Source: JABSSA01 sp039960995
Lineage (GTDB): Bacteria; Pseudomonadota; Alphaproteobacteria; Rhodobacterales; Rhodobacteraceae
NCBI GenBank assembly: GCA_039960995.1
Contig: JBDVKF010000075.1
Location: 186,001 to 250,000 of the forward strand
Direction of reading: 5' to 3'
Length of the DNA stretch: 64,000 nt
A program made the translations under genes and the position numbers. How positions within the stretch are numbered: position 1 is the first letter of the stretch; each line of letters begins with the position of its first letter. The notes beneath the pieces are model-generated. The model did not search any database. It was not told where the DNA came from and saw only the letters and a program-made list of their open reading frames with translations. This document shows, piece by piece, positions 17,149-25,654 of this stretch.

Positions 17149-18062
17149 CTGTCCAAGACCAGCTCGGCCAGCCGGCTTTCTAGAACATGGGTGTAAATCT
17201 CGGTCGTGGCGACGTCGGCATGTCCCAGCATCGTCTGTATTGCGCGCAGATCAGCACCACCTGCTAAAAGATGGGTCGCGAAAGCGTGGCGCAATGTGTG
17301 CGGGGTGACTTTGGATGGATCGACACCCGCCGCGACTGATAAATCCTTGATCCGCGTATAAAACCAATGGCGTGTCAGGTGACCATCTTTCCCGCGTGAG
17401 GGAAACAGGAAGGAAGACGCCGGGGTGCGTTTCTGTGATACCGCCAGGTCTTCAGCTTCATCCCGGACCTGCAACCATGCAGATAACGCGTCGCGGGCGT
17501 CTGTGGACAGCGGTACAAGACGTTCCTTGCCCCCTTTGCCGCGGATCAACAACATATTCGGGTCGCCGCGTGCGGCTGCCACTGGCAAGCCGACCAATTC
17601 GCTGACACGCATACCCGTGGCATAAAGCAATTCCATCAAGCATGTGTCGCGCAGCTTGTCAGATTGTGTTCGTCCGGTCTGTCGCGCGGCCTGTAAAAGG
17701 CGGTCGACTTCTTCTTCGGACAGCGTTTTGGGCAACCGTTTATCTATGCCGGGTGCGGGAACTTGAATGGCGGGGTTGGCATCGCGCCAACCTTCCTCAA
17801 ATGCAAACCGATAGATTTGTTTGATCGCACTTAACCGTCGGGCGCGTGTTGATTTTGCCAAGCCCTGAGTATCGCAATGCACCATGTAATCTTCGACATG
17901 CGCGCGCTGTGCCGTTTCGAAACTGCCGGATTGATTGGCCAGCCAATCGGCAAAGTCTTTTAAATCGCGTCCGTAAGCCAAGAGAGTATTGTGTGACGCG
18001 CCAAGCTCTGCTGATTGCGCTTCGAGAAACGTGGATATCCAACGATTTGCGTCTGCACTCAC
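17082..18062 (-). CDS. xerD: Tyrosine recombinase XerD
   Basis: A 326-residue tyrosine recombinase with an N-terminal SAM-like core-binding domain (about 5-90) and a catalytic domain. Active-site residues are visible: Arg in ATGMRVSEL, His-x-x-Arg in HTLRHAFATHLL, His in LGHADVATT and the nucleophile Tyr in EIYTHV. With XerC it resolves chromosome dimers at dif. It is the last gene of a three-gene unit, starting in an ATGA overlap with the secreted protein upstream, and it overlaps the opposite-strand gene at its 3' end. Chromosomal context argues against an integrase. Confidence 0.92.
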   Translation of the reverse strand: MSADANRWISTFLEAQSAELGASHNTLLAYGRDLKDFADWLANQSGSFETAQRAHVEDYMVHCDTQGLAKSTRARRLSAIKQIYRFAFEEGWRDANPAIQVPAPGIDKRLPKTLSEEEVDRLLQAARQTGRTQSDKLRDTCLMELLYATGMRVSELVGLPVAAARGDPNMLLIRGKGGKERLVPLSTDARDALSAWLQVRDEAEDLAVSQKRTPASSFLFPSRGKDGHLTRHWFYTRIKDLSVAAGVDPSKVTPHTLRHAFATHLLAGGADLRAIQTMLGHADVATTEIYTHVLESRLAELVLDSHPLASAKDRRKAGGSTSSDGQ

Positions 18063-19585
18063 TGTTTGCCCTCCAGCAACAGGATTTGCAGGGCTGCTTG
18101 TCGGGCGGTATCTTCCAAGCCCAGGGCGCGCAGCGTGGCCAGAGCGACCGGCAAGCGTGCCATATCGCCAGCAGCACCGTCATTCAGCAAGCTCAACGTA
18201 TCTAAAAGAGCAGTTCCAAGCGCGCCGCCGCGCGCTGTTCGCATTATTTCGATATCAGCAGGTGTGCGTGTAAAGGCATCGACCAAAGATTGCTCTAACG
18301 ACCCGTTGCCGGTAACGCCTTGCAAATTCCCAGAAGCCAGCCCGTGCGCAACAGGATATTGCTTTGCGATTTCAGGGAAGGCGGTAGCGGCGTTTTCATA
18401 AAGGGGCGAAACGAGGATGAGTTCAAAAACGCGTTTAGCGACGTCGCCGGTTACGGGGACATCTTGCAGAGGCTCTGCAAACAAGGCTGCAATCGGGCGT
18501 TCAATGCGTGCGGCGCGGGCTGCGGCCCAAGCTGGGGGCAGAGTTTTGGTGACCGCGGTCACACTGCGGGCGCGTACGGCCTGATCCAAACGCTGAATTG
18601 CACTGACGCGGTCCCATATGCCACCCGAGGCTGCAGGTCGGCGAGATGTATAGAGACCCAACAGACGATTTTCGGGCAATGCACCGGTTTCGGCCAACCG
18701 TTCGGCGGCTTCAAGCTGTGATTTCCAGCCAGCACGTGGGTTCAGATCGGCATGCGCATAGATCCGAGGCCAGCCGCGTGTTGCCAACCGCTCGCCTTCG
18801 GCATCAAACAGAGCAAACATCAGTGCATCCGGTTTTTGCGGCTGGGGTAGGGCCGGCTTGCCTTCGAAAAGCTCCGGGTCCAGAAACCTTGCCAAGGCGT
18901 TTGATTTTTGTGTGTCGAACAAACCAAGCGCGTCGCTGGTGCCGTACAAAAGCACAGCAGTGTCATAGTCGCCACTGCGCGCATGGCAATAGACATCAAG
19001 ACCGGGATCCGTTGTCAGTTTTGGGTTTGCGATTAGGCGTGCACACAACTGTTCCGTTTCGCCCGAAATCAATTGCAGATCGCGGTAGCGTTCAAAATGC
19101 GCAGCACTTTGGTCTGGCCCTGCAATTTCAAGTAAGGCCAATGCAGGTTCCAAAGCGCCCATACGCATCAATGTGTCGACCCGCGCAAGATCAAAGGCGC
19201 CGCTGTCATCCGACGGGGGTAACACTTCGCCAAGAACCAACGAAAACAACAAAGATTGAGCAGCTGGTAGTCGCGGCAATGTAATTTTGTTGAGTTGTCT
19301 TACCAAGGCCTCAGAGTCTGTGCCTGTCCACAAATCTGAAGGCAAACCTGTGACTGTAGACGGAACCAATCCGACCACACGTGTCGTTGCACCATCCAAA
19401 GGTGTGACCGTGACATCAGGTGTCAGTCCAGTTTGCGCAACCGGAGCTGTTTGGGTCGCCGCTGGGGCGGCAACCTGTTGATCCAGCCAGTCAATGACTG
19501 ACAGAGGTTTTTCCGATTGCGCAGCAACCGACCCAGACATCAGCGCCAGAAGCGCTGCCCAAAGGGGCACACCTTTAATTCGCAT
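18059..19585 (-). CDS. Secreted protein of unknown function, 508 aa
   Basis: The N-terminus MRIKGVPLWAALLALMSGSVAAQ is a clear Sec signal peptide with likely cleavage after AAA/AQ. The rest is mostly alpha-helical, Leu/Ala-rich segments (for example FDLARVDTLMRMGALEPALALLEIAG), giving the impression of helical repeats. I do not recognise a named domain. ATG 19585 is used because the signal peptide starts there; the longer frame from 19642 lies inside the upstream small gene. It is coupled to a 49-residue membrane protein upstream and to xerD downstream. Probably periplasmic. Confidence 0.75.
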   Translation of the reverse strand: MRIKGVPLWAALLALMSGSVAAQSEKPLSVIDWLDQQVAAPAATQTAPVAQTGLTPDVTVTPLDGATTRVVGLVPSTVTGLPSDLWTGTDSEALVRQLNKITLPRLPAAQSLLFSLVLGEVLPPSDDSGAFDLARVDTLMRMGALEPALALLEIAGPDQSAAHFERYRDLQLISGETEQLCARLIANPKLTTDPGLDVYCHARSGDYDTAVLLYGTSDALGLFDTQKSNALARFLDPELFEGKPALPQPQKPDALMFALFDAEGERLATRGWPRIYAHADLNPRAGWKSQLEAAERLAETGALPENRLLGLYTSRRPAASGGIWDRVSAIQRLDQAVRARSVTAVTKTLPPAWAAARAARIERPIAALFAEPLQDVPVTGDVAKRVFELILVSPLYENAATAFPEIAKQYPVAHGLASGNLQGVTGNGSLEQSLVDAFTRTPADIEIMRTARGGALGTALLDTLSLLNDGAAGDMARLPVALATLRALGLEDTARQAALQILLLEGKQ

Positions 19586-19724
19586 CCAACACAACGGGTT
19601 GACGCGTTTCAACTTGCGGCGGGGAAAAGTCCACGCCAACAAAAGGACCTACATATGCGTAGGCCACCAACCCGATAAAACCCAGTACAACCAGGTAAAA
19701 TAGGTATTTAAATAGCCGAAACAT
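19575..19724 (-). CDS. Small single-pass membrane protein, 49 aa
   Basis: ATG 19724 is preceded by AGAGGCAGGCG and opens a frame reading MFRLFKYLFYLVVLGFIGLV, then AYAYVGPFVGVDFSPPQVET, ending RQPVVLDAN. One transmembrane helix (about 6-25) is followed by a short Pro-containing tail, probably periplasmic. It overlaps the start of the 508-residue secreted protein by 11 bases, so they are likely coupled and may work together. Function unknown. Confidence 0.7.
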   Translation of the reverse strand: MFRLFKYLFYLVVLGFIGLVAYAYVGPFVGVDFSPPQVETRQPVVLDAN

Positions 19725-19805
19725 ATCGGCGCCTGCCTCTTCTTTTTTCGCTTTGGCCCTGACCATATATGGCCTTTTCAGCAAAAGCACGTCATTGACA
19801 GAAAT

Positions 19806-20384
19806 ATGAGCGAAAAACAGCAGCACAACCCAGACTTTAAATTAAAAAAAACCGTTGTAATGGTAGGCATGATGGGGGCCGGTAAAACCGCTGTGGGACG
19901 GGCGCTTGCAGAGATATTGGACGTTCCGTTTTTGGACAGTGACGCTGAAATAGAAGCTGCTGCCAATATGTCAGTACAGGAAGTTTTTTCACGCGATGGC
20001 GAAGACTTCTTTCGACAGAAAGAAGCGCAAGTCATTGGACGCCTGCTTGATTCGCATCAGGGTGTTCTGTCTACGGGCGGTGGAGCCTACCTGGCGGACG
20101 CAAATCGGGCGGCGATTTCTGAAAAAGGTGTCGCTGTTTGGTTGGATGCTGATCTTGGTTTGCTGTGGCAACGTGTTCGACACAAAGATACACGTCCATT
20201 GTTACGCACGCAGAACCCACGACGAACCTTGTCCGATATTTATCACGCACGCGTTCCAGTTTACGCGCTGTCTGATCTTTCGGTCAAAGCGAACGCCAAG
20301 TATTCCATCGAGGAGATGGCTGAATGCGTTATTCTTGCCCTTAAATCCCGCCCAGATGTTCTTGAGGAATTGAACCATGCCTGA
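19806..20384 (+). CDS. aroK: Shikimate kinase
   Basis: A 192-residue shikimate kinase. The P-loop GMMGAGKT is at residues 21-28, the substrate-binding DSDAEIE near 45-51 and GGGA near 97-100; RPLLRT marks the lid. It phosphorylates shikimate in aromatic amino acid synthesis. The 3' end overlaps aroB by eight bases, so the two enzymes form an operon. Confidence 0.95.
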   Translation: MSEKQQHNPDFKLKKTVVMVGMMGAGKTAVGRALAEILDVPFLDSDAEIEAAANMSVQEVFSRDGEDFFRQKEAQVIGRLLDSHQGVLSTGGGAYLADANRAAISEKGVAVWLDADLGLLWQRVRHKDTRPLLRTQNPRRTLSDIYHARVPVYALSDLSVKANAKYSIEEMAECVILALKSRPDVLEELNHA

Positions 20385-21483
20385 AACGGTCCATGTCGCC
20401 TTGGGCGAGCGTGCCTATGATGTAGTGATCGCGGAAGGGTTGTTGTCAGAATCGGCTGCTTATCTGGACCCATTATTAGGCCGCCGGCATGTCACAATCG
20501 TCGCTGACGTGCATGTTGCGGAGCTGCATTTGCAGACGCTGCGAAACACACTTGAAAAAGGCGGGATCAGCAGTGCGGTGCTGGAAGTGCCACGTGGTGA
20601 GGCATCCAAAAGTTGGACGCATCTGACGGAGGTTGTCGAATGGCTGTTAGATCAGCGTGTTGAACGGAACGATTTGGTTCTCGCACTCGGGGGGGGGGTG
20701 ATTGGCGACCTTGTCGGGTTTGCTGCAGCGATTTTGCGGCGCGGCGTGCGTTTTGTTCAAGTGCCGACCTCATTGCTGGCACAAGTCGACAGTTCAGTGG
20801 GGGGCAAAACTGGTATCAACACGCGGCATGGTAAAAACCTGGTTGGCGCGTTCCATCAACCAAGTCTTGTCTTGGCGGATACGGGATTGTTGGGAACTTT
20901 AACGTCTCGGGATCTGCTTGCTGGATACGGCGAAGTCGTAAAATACGGTATGTTGGGCGACACGGCGTTTTTCGAATGGCTCGAAGCCAACGGTCGGGCC
21001 TTGGCGTCGGGCGATATAGATGCGCGTAATTTCGCAGTTAAACGGTCTGTGGAAATGAAGGCTGAAATTGTTTTGCGCGACGAAACAGAGCAGGGCGACC
21101 GCGCACTTTTGAATCTAGGTCACACGTTTTGCCACGCGCTGGAAGCGGCGACAGGGTATTCAGATCGATTGTTGCATGGGGAAGGCGTGGCCATTGGATG
21201 TGCGTTGGCCTTCGAATTGTCCGCACGTCTGGGTTTATGTTCACAAGAAGATCCAAGCCGTGTGCGCGCGCATCTTAAAGACATGGGTATGAAAACCGAT
21301 TTGAGTGACATTCCCGGTGATTTACCGGGGGCAGATGTTTTGATGGACCTCATGGGACAGGACAAAAAGGTCATTGATGGCAAGTTGCGGTTTATTTTGG
21401 CACGGGGGATTGGATCAGCCTTTGTGACATCAGACGTTCCGTCCGATGCCGTCAAGGATGTGCTGAACGACGCTTTGAGCTGA
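20377..21483 (+). CDS. aroB: 3-Dehydroquinate synthase
   Basis: A 368-residue enzyme converting DAHP to 3-dehydroquinate with NAD and a divalent metal. Family motifs are PRGEASKSW, LALGGGVIGDLVGFAAA, QVPTSLLAQVDSSVGGKTG and LNLGHTFCHALE, where the metal ligands lie. The start overlaps the end of aroK. The codons for the GGG motif form a run of ten G (20689-20698), a possible slippage site; the frame is intact here. A hairpin follows the gene. Confidence 0.95.
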   Translation: MPETVHVALGERAYDVVIAEGLLSESAAYLDPLLGRRHVTIVADVHVAELHLQTLRNTLEKGGISSAVLEVPRGEASKSWTHLTEVVEWLLDQRVERNDLVLALGGGVIGDLVGFAAAILRRGVRFVQVPTSLLAQVDSSVGGKTGINTRHGKNLVGAFHQPSLVLADTGLLGTLTSRDLLAGYGEVVKYGMLGDTAFFEWLEANGRALASGDIDARNFAVKRSVEMKAEIVLRDETEQGDRALLNLGHTFCHALEAATGYSDRLLHGEGVAIGCALAFELSARLGLCSQEDPSRVRAHLKDMGMKTDLSDIPGDLPGADVLMDLMGQDKKVIDGKLRFILARGIGSAFVTSDVPSDAVKDVLNDALS

Positions 21484-21515
21484 TCACTTTTCGAGTTTAA
21501 TGTCCCAAACGCAAA

Positions 21516-21537
21516 CCGCAGCCCCAAAAGGCTGCGG
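21516..21537. terminator. Hairpin between convergent aroB and ssb
   Basis: CCGCAGCC (21516-21523), loop CCAAAA, GGCTGCGG (21530-21537): a perfect 8-bp stem. On the minus strand it is followed by TTTGCGTTTGGG, so it fits ssb somewhat better; it may serve both genes. Confidence 0.6.
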
Positions 21538-21562
21538 TCACTTAGGTAAAACTTATCGAAAC

Positions 21563-22078
21563 CTAGAACGGGATTTCGTCGTCGATGTCACGTGATGGAG
21601 CAGGGGCGCCACCGCCGCCGTTATTGTCGCCACCGCCGCCGCCATAGTCACCGCCACGATCATCATAGCCCATTTGGCCGCCACCGCCGCCGCCACCATA
21701 GTTGCCGACACCGCCAGATTGACTGTCGCGACCATCCAGCATCGTCAACGTGCCGCCAAAGCCCTGCAAAACAACTTCGGTTGAGTATTTGTCTTGGCCT
21801 GACTGGTCCTGCCACTTGCGGGTCTGCAATTGGCCTTCGATGTAAACTTTCGATCCTTTGCGCAAATACTGCTCGGCGATCCGGACAAGACCTTCTTGAA
21901 AGATTGCGACCGAATGCCATTCCGTCCGTTCGCGCCGTTCGCCCGTATTGCGGTCTTTCCAATTTTCAGACGTCGCGATCCGCAGATTGCATACCTTCCC
22001 GCCGTTTTGGAATGTCCGCACTTCTGGGTCGCGCCCGAGATTGCCGATTAGAATGACCTTGTTGACGGATCCTGCCAT
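21563..22078 (-). CDS. ssb: Single-stranded DNA-binding protein
   Basis: A 171-residue SSB. The N-terminal OB fold (about 1-110) starts with SVNKVILIGNLGRDPEVRT. A low-complexity Gly/Asp-rich linker spans about 118-160. The acidic C-terminal tip DIDDEIPF binds replication and repair partners. It coats single-stranded DNA during replication, recombination and repair. No SOS box of the GTTC-N7-GTTC type was found upstream. Confidence 0.95.
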   Translation of the reverse strand: MAGSVNKVILIGNLGRDPEVRTFQNGGKVCNLRIATSENWKDRNTGERRERTEWHSVAIFQEGLVRIAEQYLRKGSKVYIEGQLQTRKWQDQSGQDKYSTEVVLQGFGGTLTMLDGRDSQSGGVGNYGGGGGGGQMGYDDRGGDYGGGGGDNNGGGGAPAPSRDIDDEIPF

Positions 22079-22247
22079 CTTATTCCCCCGCGTGTTTTTG
22101 CATTTGAGCGATTCTGCTCATTGATCTGAATTTGGCTTAATCTACACTTCCCGCAACAGGGTTAACACCATCTTTCGTGATGGATTGGAAAGCTCTGGAA
22201 AAAATGTTATAGATCCGGTCAAGGTACGGACCGCTAAGGGGCATGGT

Positions 22248-22838
22248 TTGAAAATTCGGGTGGGACTTGCAATTCTGTGCGCCAGCGCACTGATCGCTGA
22301 TGTGGCAGTGGCAGATATATTTTCGTCGCGCAGCCGCAATAATTTATTCAAAAGCCAAACGAAGGTTTTGGACGACCGAGCGTCGTCCCAATACAATTCG
22401 TCTGTGCGCTTGCAGCCTGCCAAGATTAAAACACCGACCAAGTGGGGCGACACTCCTTCTTATAAGGGGAAGTATCGCGGCAAGTATCTAGAAGTGGCGC
22501 GATCTGCTGCGCGTAAAAACGGCGTGCCCGAAGATTTGTTTTTGCGATTGGTACAGCAGGAGTCAAATTGGAACCCAACTGCTAAATCCCACAAAGGGGC
22601 TTTGGGGCTGGCTCAGTTAATGCCCGGTACGGCGCAGTATCTTCGGGTTGATCCTAATGATCCGGCGCAAAATCTTGAAGGTGGTGCACGCTATCTGAAA
22701 GAACAGTACAGCAAATTTGGGTCATGGCGCCTTGCTTTGGCTGCATACAATGCAGGCCCAGGCGCTGTTAAAAAATATGGGGGTGTTCCCCCATTTCGCG
22801 AAACTCGCAACTATGTGAAGAAGATCTGGGGGTCTTGA
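22248..22838 (+). CDS. Lytic transglycosylase (SLT domain)
   Basis: A secreted muramidase-like enzyme cleaving peptidoglycan glycan strands to 1,6-anhydro products. The SLT domain fills about residues 75-195: the catalytic Glu lies in VQQESNWNP, followed by GALGLAQLMPGTAQ and AAYNAGPGAVKKYGG. No ATG exists in frame near the N-terminus. I chose TTG 22248 because AAGGGG precedes it and the product begins with a signal peptide MKIRVGLAILCASALIADVAVA. Another TTG at 22185 would add 21 residues before the signal. Confidence 0.82.
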   Translation: MKIRVGLAILCASALIADVAVADIFSSRSRNNLFKSQTKVLDDRASSQYNSSVRLQPAKIKTPTKWGDTPSYKGKYRGKYLEVARSAARKNGVPEDLFLRLVQQESNWNPTAKSHKGALGLAQLMPGTAQYLRVDPNDPAQNLEGGARYLKEQYSKFGSWRLALAAYNAGPGAVKKYGGVPPFRETRNYVKKIWGS

Positions 22839-22914
22839 CGCGGGATCATCACGGCGTCGTCGAATTTCCGCCCAATTGACCGGTCATCTCTGCTGTAACA
22901 AGCGAGAGGTGATC

Positions 22915-23400
22915 ATGCCAAAATCAGATGCGAGATTCGAAGAGCGCCTGCGGCGCATATCCGACAACGGTCCGTCCGGAGTTACCATCCCGGGCCAAGT
23001 TAGTGATATGTCAGAGAAAGACGAACGCAAGAAGCGTGGTAAACGCGCTCCACGTCAACAACGTGGCAAGGACATGGTTCTAACAGCGTTGTTGTTTGGC
23101 GGCATACTTGGAGCTTTGGCCGGATTGGCCTTTCAGAACATTGTTGGTGCACAAGTCTTTCTCGAATTCGATTGGGAAGCCGAATGGGCCACGATGCAGA
23201 ATGATCTGGTGCGTGCCGCTGTTTGGGGCGCACTTGCGACGGGTCTAACGATGTTGATTCTGACACTGCCCAACCGGAAGAAACAACGCAAAGTTGCAGC
23301 TTGGTCGCTTGCCTATACGTTGACTGCAGTCAGCGTGAATGCACAGGATCTTTTCGCACTTGTTCCGCCAGAAAAACTGGCTCTGTTGGCTGGCAATTGA
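22915..23400 (+). CDS. Conserved membrane protein of unknown function, 161 aa
   Basis: ATG 22915 follows GCGAGAGGTGATC, a good ribosome site. The first 60 residues are polar and highly basic (KKRGKRAPRQQRGK), so probably cytoplasmic. Two hydrophobic helices follow (MVLTALLFGGILGALAGLAF and AVWGALATGLTMLILTL), with a more hydrophobic C-terminus that may be amphipathic. Rhodobacterales have similar short proteins, but I know of no function. It lies downstream of the lytic transglycosylase with an 76-base gap. Confidence 0.7.
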   Translation: MPKSDARFEERLRRISDNGPSGVTIPGQVSDMSEKDERKKRGKRAPRQQRGKDMVLTALLFGGILGALAGLAFQNIVGAQVFLEFDWEAEWATMQNDLVRAAVWGALATGLTMLILTLPNRKKQRKVAAWSLAYTLTAVSVNAQDLFALVPPEKLALLAGN

Positions 23401-23467
23401 TCATTTAAGGCAGCGCGGTTTGTTCCGTGCTCCTTTTGTTCTGTAACGAGTGCCTCTCCAAATCAGC

Positions 23468-25552
23468 TTACTCCGCAGCGATTTTGATCACGGGTTCCAT
23501 GTTGTTCAGAACATCGTCGCCAAGGTGGCATTTAATTTGATGCCCATCCGCAAGTTGACGTATTGGTGGAATTTCTTTTTCACACAAATCACCCGGCACT
23601 TGCGATTTCCAACGACACCGCGTTTGGAACGGGCAGCCCGAAGGCGGGTTCATGGCCGATGGAATGTCGCCCTCCAACACGATATGCTGCTTTGTGATGC
23701 TGGTGTCTGCAATTGGGACCGCTGACAGAAGGGCCTCGGTGTAAGGGTGATAGGGCGGTGAAAACACTTGATCAGTATCACCTAACTCAACCACATGCCC
23801 CAAATACATCACCATAACGCGGTCGCTGAGATAGCGTACGATGGACAAGTCATGGCTGATAAACAAAAGCGTTGTTTTCTGTTCGCGCTGAATTTCCATC
23901 AGTAGATCAGTGACCGCTGCTTGGACGGAAACATCCAAGGCCGAAACCGGTTCATCTGCCACGACGATCCGCGCGCCACCTGAAAATGCGCGTGCGATGC
24001 CGACACGTTGCTTTTGCCCACCCGACAGTTGACGTGGCATGCGTTCGGCAAACGCGCGGGGCAGTTTGACCAGATCAAGCAGTTCCAACATTCTGTCGCG
24101 GCGTTCTGCTTCGGTGTTGCCGTATTTGAATATTTCCAACGCTCGAATAATTTGGCGTCCTACGCTCATCGACGGGTTCAACGTGTCAAACGGGTTTTGG
24201 AAAACCATCTGCACGTCCGCGACAGTCTGTGTGTCGCGTTCTTCGATGGGCGAATGCTGAATGTTTTTGTTATCCAGCAAAATCTGACCGTCAGTTGCCG
24301 TCTCCAAACCCATCAGTACTTTGGCGAATGTCGATTTCCCGCAGCCGGATTCGCCTACAATTGCTAAGGTTTCCGACTCTCGCGCCTCAAAGCTGAGCGT
24401 TTCGTTGGCTTTGACGACTTTCTTATCGCCGCCGCCAAACAGCGCGTTGGCCGCCACCTCGTAATGCTTCTTAAGATTGTCCATCTTGAGGACGACGCGC
24501 CCCGGAGCATTTTTTTCGAATGTCTTGTCAATTTGGATTGGCGTATTCCAATCGATTTCACTAAATTTCAAACACCGTGAATGGTGACGTTCGTCCCCGG
24601 AGACTTCGGACATCATGATATCCCCCTGATCACAGCGCCCGGCCTCAAAATAATCGCAACGTGGCCCAAAGTTGCAACCCTGAGGCCGTTCATGGGGCAG
24701 GGGGAAATTTCCAGGAATAGCCACTAAAGGATGCGAGTTTTTGTCCGCGCCCGGCAATGGAATTGAGCGGAACAAAGCTTGCGTATAGGGATGCTGCATC
24801 TTGTCAAAGACGTCTTCGATCGACCCTCTTTCGACCGCTTCGCCGGAATACATCACGCAAATCCGGTCGCAGGTTTCCAAAACCAATCCCAAATTGTGTG
24901 AAATGAACAGCATGGACGTGCCGTATTTCTTGCCAAGGTCTTTGACCAATTCAACAACAGCCGCTTCGACGGTGACATCAAGAGCCGTTGTTGGTTCATC
25001 TAAGATCAGCAAGGACGGTTCCGACATCAATGCCATAGCGATCACAATGCGCTGCTGTTGCCCACCAGACAGTTGATGCGGAAACGAATCCAAAATCCGC
25101 ATTGGGTCAGGCAATTTGACGTCCGTCACCACTTGAAGCGCGCGGGCATGAGCGTCTTTTTCGTTCATGTTTTGGTGGATCATGGGGACTTCCATCAGCT
25201 GACGTCCGATTTTCATCGCCGGGTTCAGTGATGCCATGGGCTCTTGATAGATCATCGCAATTTCGGAACCGCGAATATCGCGCAGTTCTTCCATGCTCAT
25301 GTCCTGTAAATTTTGCCCCTTGAACTTGATCGATCCGCCAACGATGCGTCCGTTTTTGCCAAGGTCCTGCATGACGCCTAAGGCAACCGTGGATTTTCCA
25401 CATCCCGATTCCCCGACAAGGCCTACGGCTTCGCCAGGTTGAACGGTTACTGAAAAATCCATGACGGCAGGAATTTCGCGCAACCGGGTGAAGAACGAAA
25501 TCGAAAGCTTGTCGATCTCAAGGATCGGCCCGTCGTAATCCAACTTAGCCAT
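23468..25552 (-). CDS. Peptide-type ABC transporter ATP-binding protein with two ATPase domains (DppD-DppF fusion)
   Basis: A 694-residue protein with two ABC domains. The first has Walker A GESGCGKS at 47-54 and signature LSGGQQQR. The second, after about residue 355, repeats GESGCGKS and has LSGGQKQR. Each ends with an oligopeptide/dipeptide transporter C-terminal segment holding Cys residues (GCNFGPRCDYFEAGRC and GCPFQTRCRW), which may bind an iron-sulfur cluster. It should energise the two permeases encoded upstream. GGGAGATACAGAA precedes the ATG. Confidence 0.92.
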   Translation of the reverse strand: MAKLDYDGPILEIDKLSISFFTRLREIPAVMDFSVTVQPGEAVGLVGESGCGKSTVALGVMQDLGKNGRIVGGSIKFKGQNLQDMSMEELRDIRGSEIAMIYQEPMASLNPAMKIGRQLMEVPMIHQNMNEKDAHARALQVVTDVKLPDPMRILDSFPHQLSGGQQQRIVIAMALMSEPSLLILDEPTTALDVTVEAAVVELVKDLGKKYGTSMLFISHNLGLVLETCDRICVMYSGEAVERGSIEDVFDKMQHPYTQALFRSIPLPGADKNSHPLVAIPGNFPLPHERPQGCNFGPRCDYFEAGRCDQGDIMMSEVSGDERHHSRCLKFSEIDWNTPIQIDKTFEKNAPGRVVLKMDNLKKHYEVAANALFGGGDKKVVKANETLSFEARESETLAIVGESGCGKSTFAKVLMGLETATDGQILLDNKNIQHSPIEERDTQTVADVQMVFQNPFDTLNPSMSVGRQIIRALEIFKYGNTEAERRDRMLELLDLVKLPRAFAERMPRQLSGGQKQRVGIARAFSGGARIVVADEPVSALDVSVQAAVTDLLMEIQREQKTTLLFISHDLSIVRYLSDRVMVMYLGHVVELGDTDQVFSPPYHPYTEALLSAVPIADTSITKQHIVLEGDIPSAMNPPSGCPFQTRCRWKSQVPGDLCEKEIPPIRQLADGHQIKCHLGDDVLNNMEPVIKIAAE

Positions 25553-25615
25553 TTCTGTATCTCCCTGTCCGGAGCGAGCAAGATGTTTCCTGCTTCATCT
25601 TTCATGTTTAACCAG

Positions 25616-25645
25616 AAAGGACCGAGGCCGATGCCACGGTCCTTT
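25616..25645. other. Strong hairpin between permease and ATPase genes
   Basis: AAAGGACCG (25616-25624) pairs perfectly with CGGTCCTTT (25637-25645); inside, GGC/GCC adds three pairs around loop CGAT. It sits inside a minus-strand operon, in the roughly 100-base gap before the ATPase gene. On the minus strand the T-run that would make it a terminator is missing (CTGGTTAAAC follows); on the plus strand CGTTTT follows. It may stabilise mRNA or lower downstream expression. Confidence 0.55.
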
Positions 25646-25654
25646 CGTTTTAAC

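Noticed and set aside
17082..18062. Possible phage integrase marking a genomic island
   Set aside because: Length, motifs and coupling to housekeeping neighbours fit XerD; no tRNA, repeats or phage genes lie nearby.
21592..22056. His/Arg-rich plus-strand open frame opposite ssb
   Set aside because: Antisense to the Gly/Asp-rich linker of SSB; its composition follows from that.
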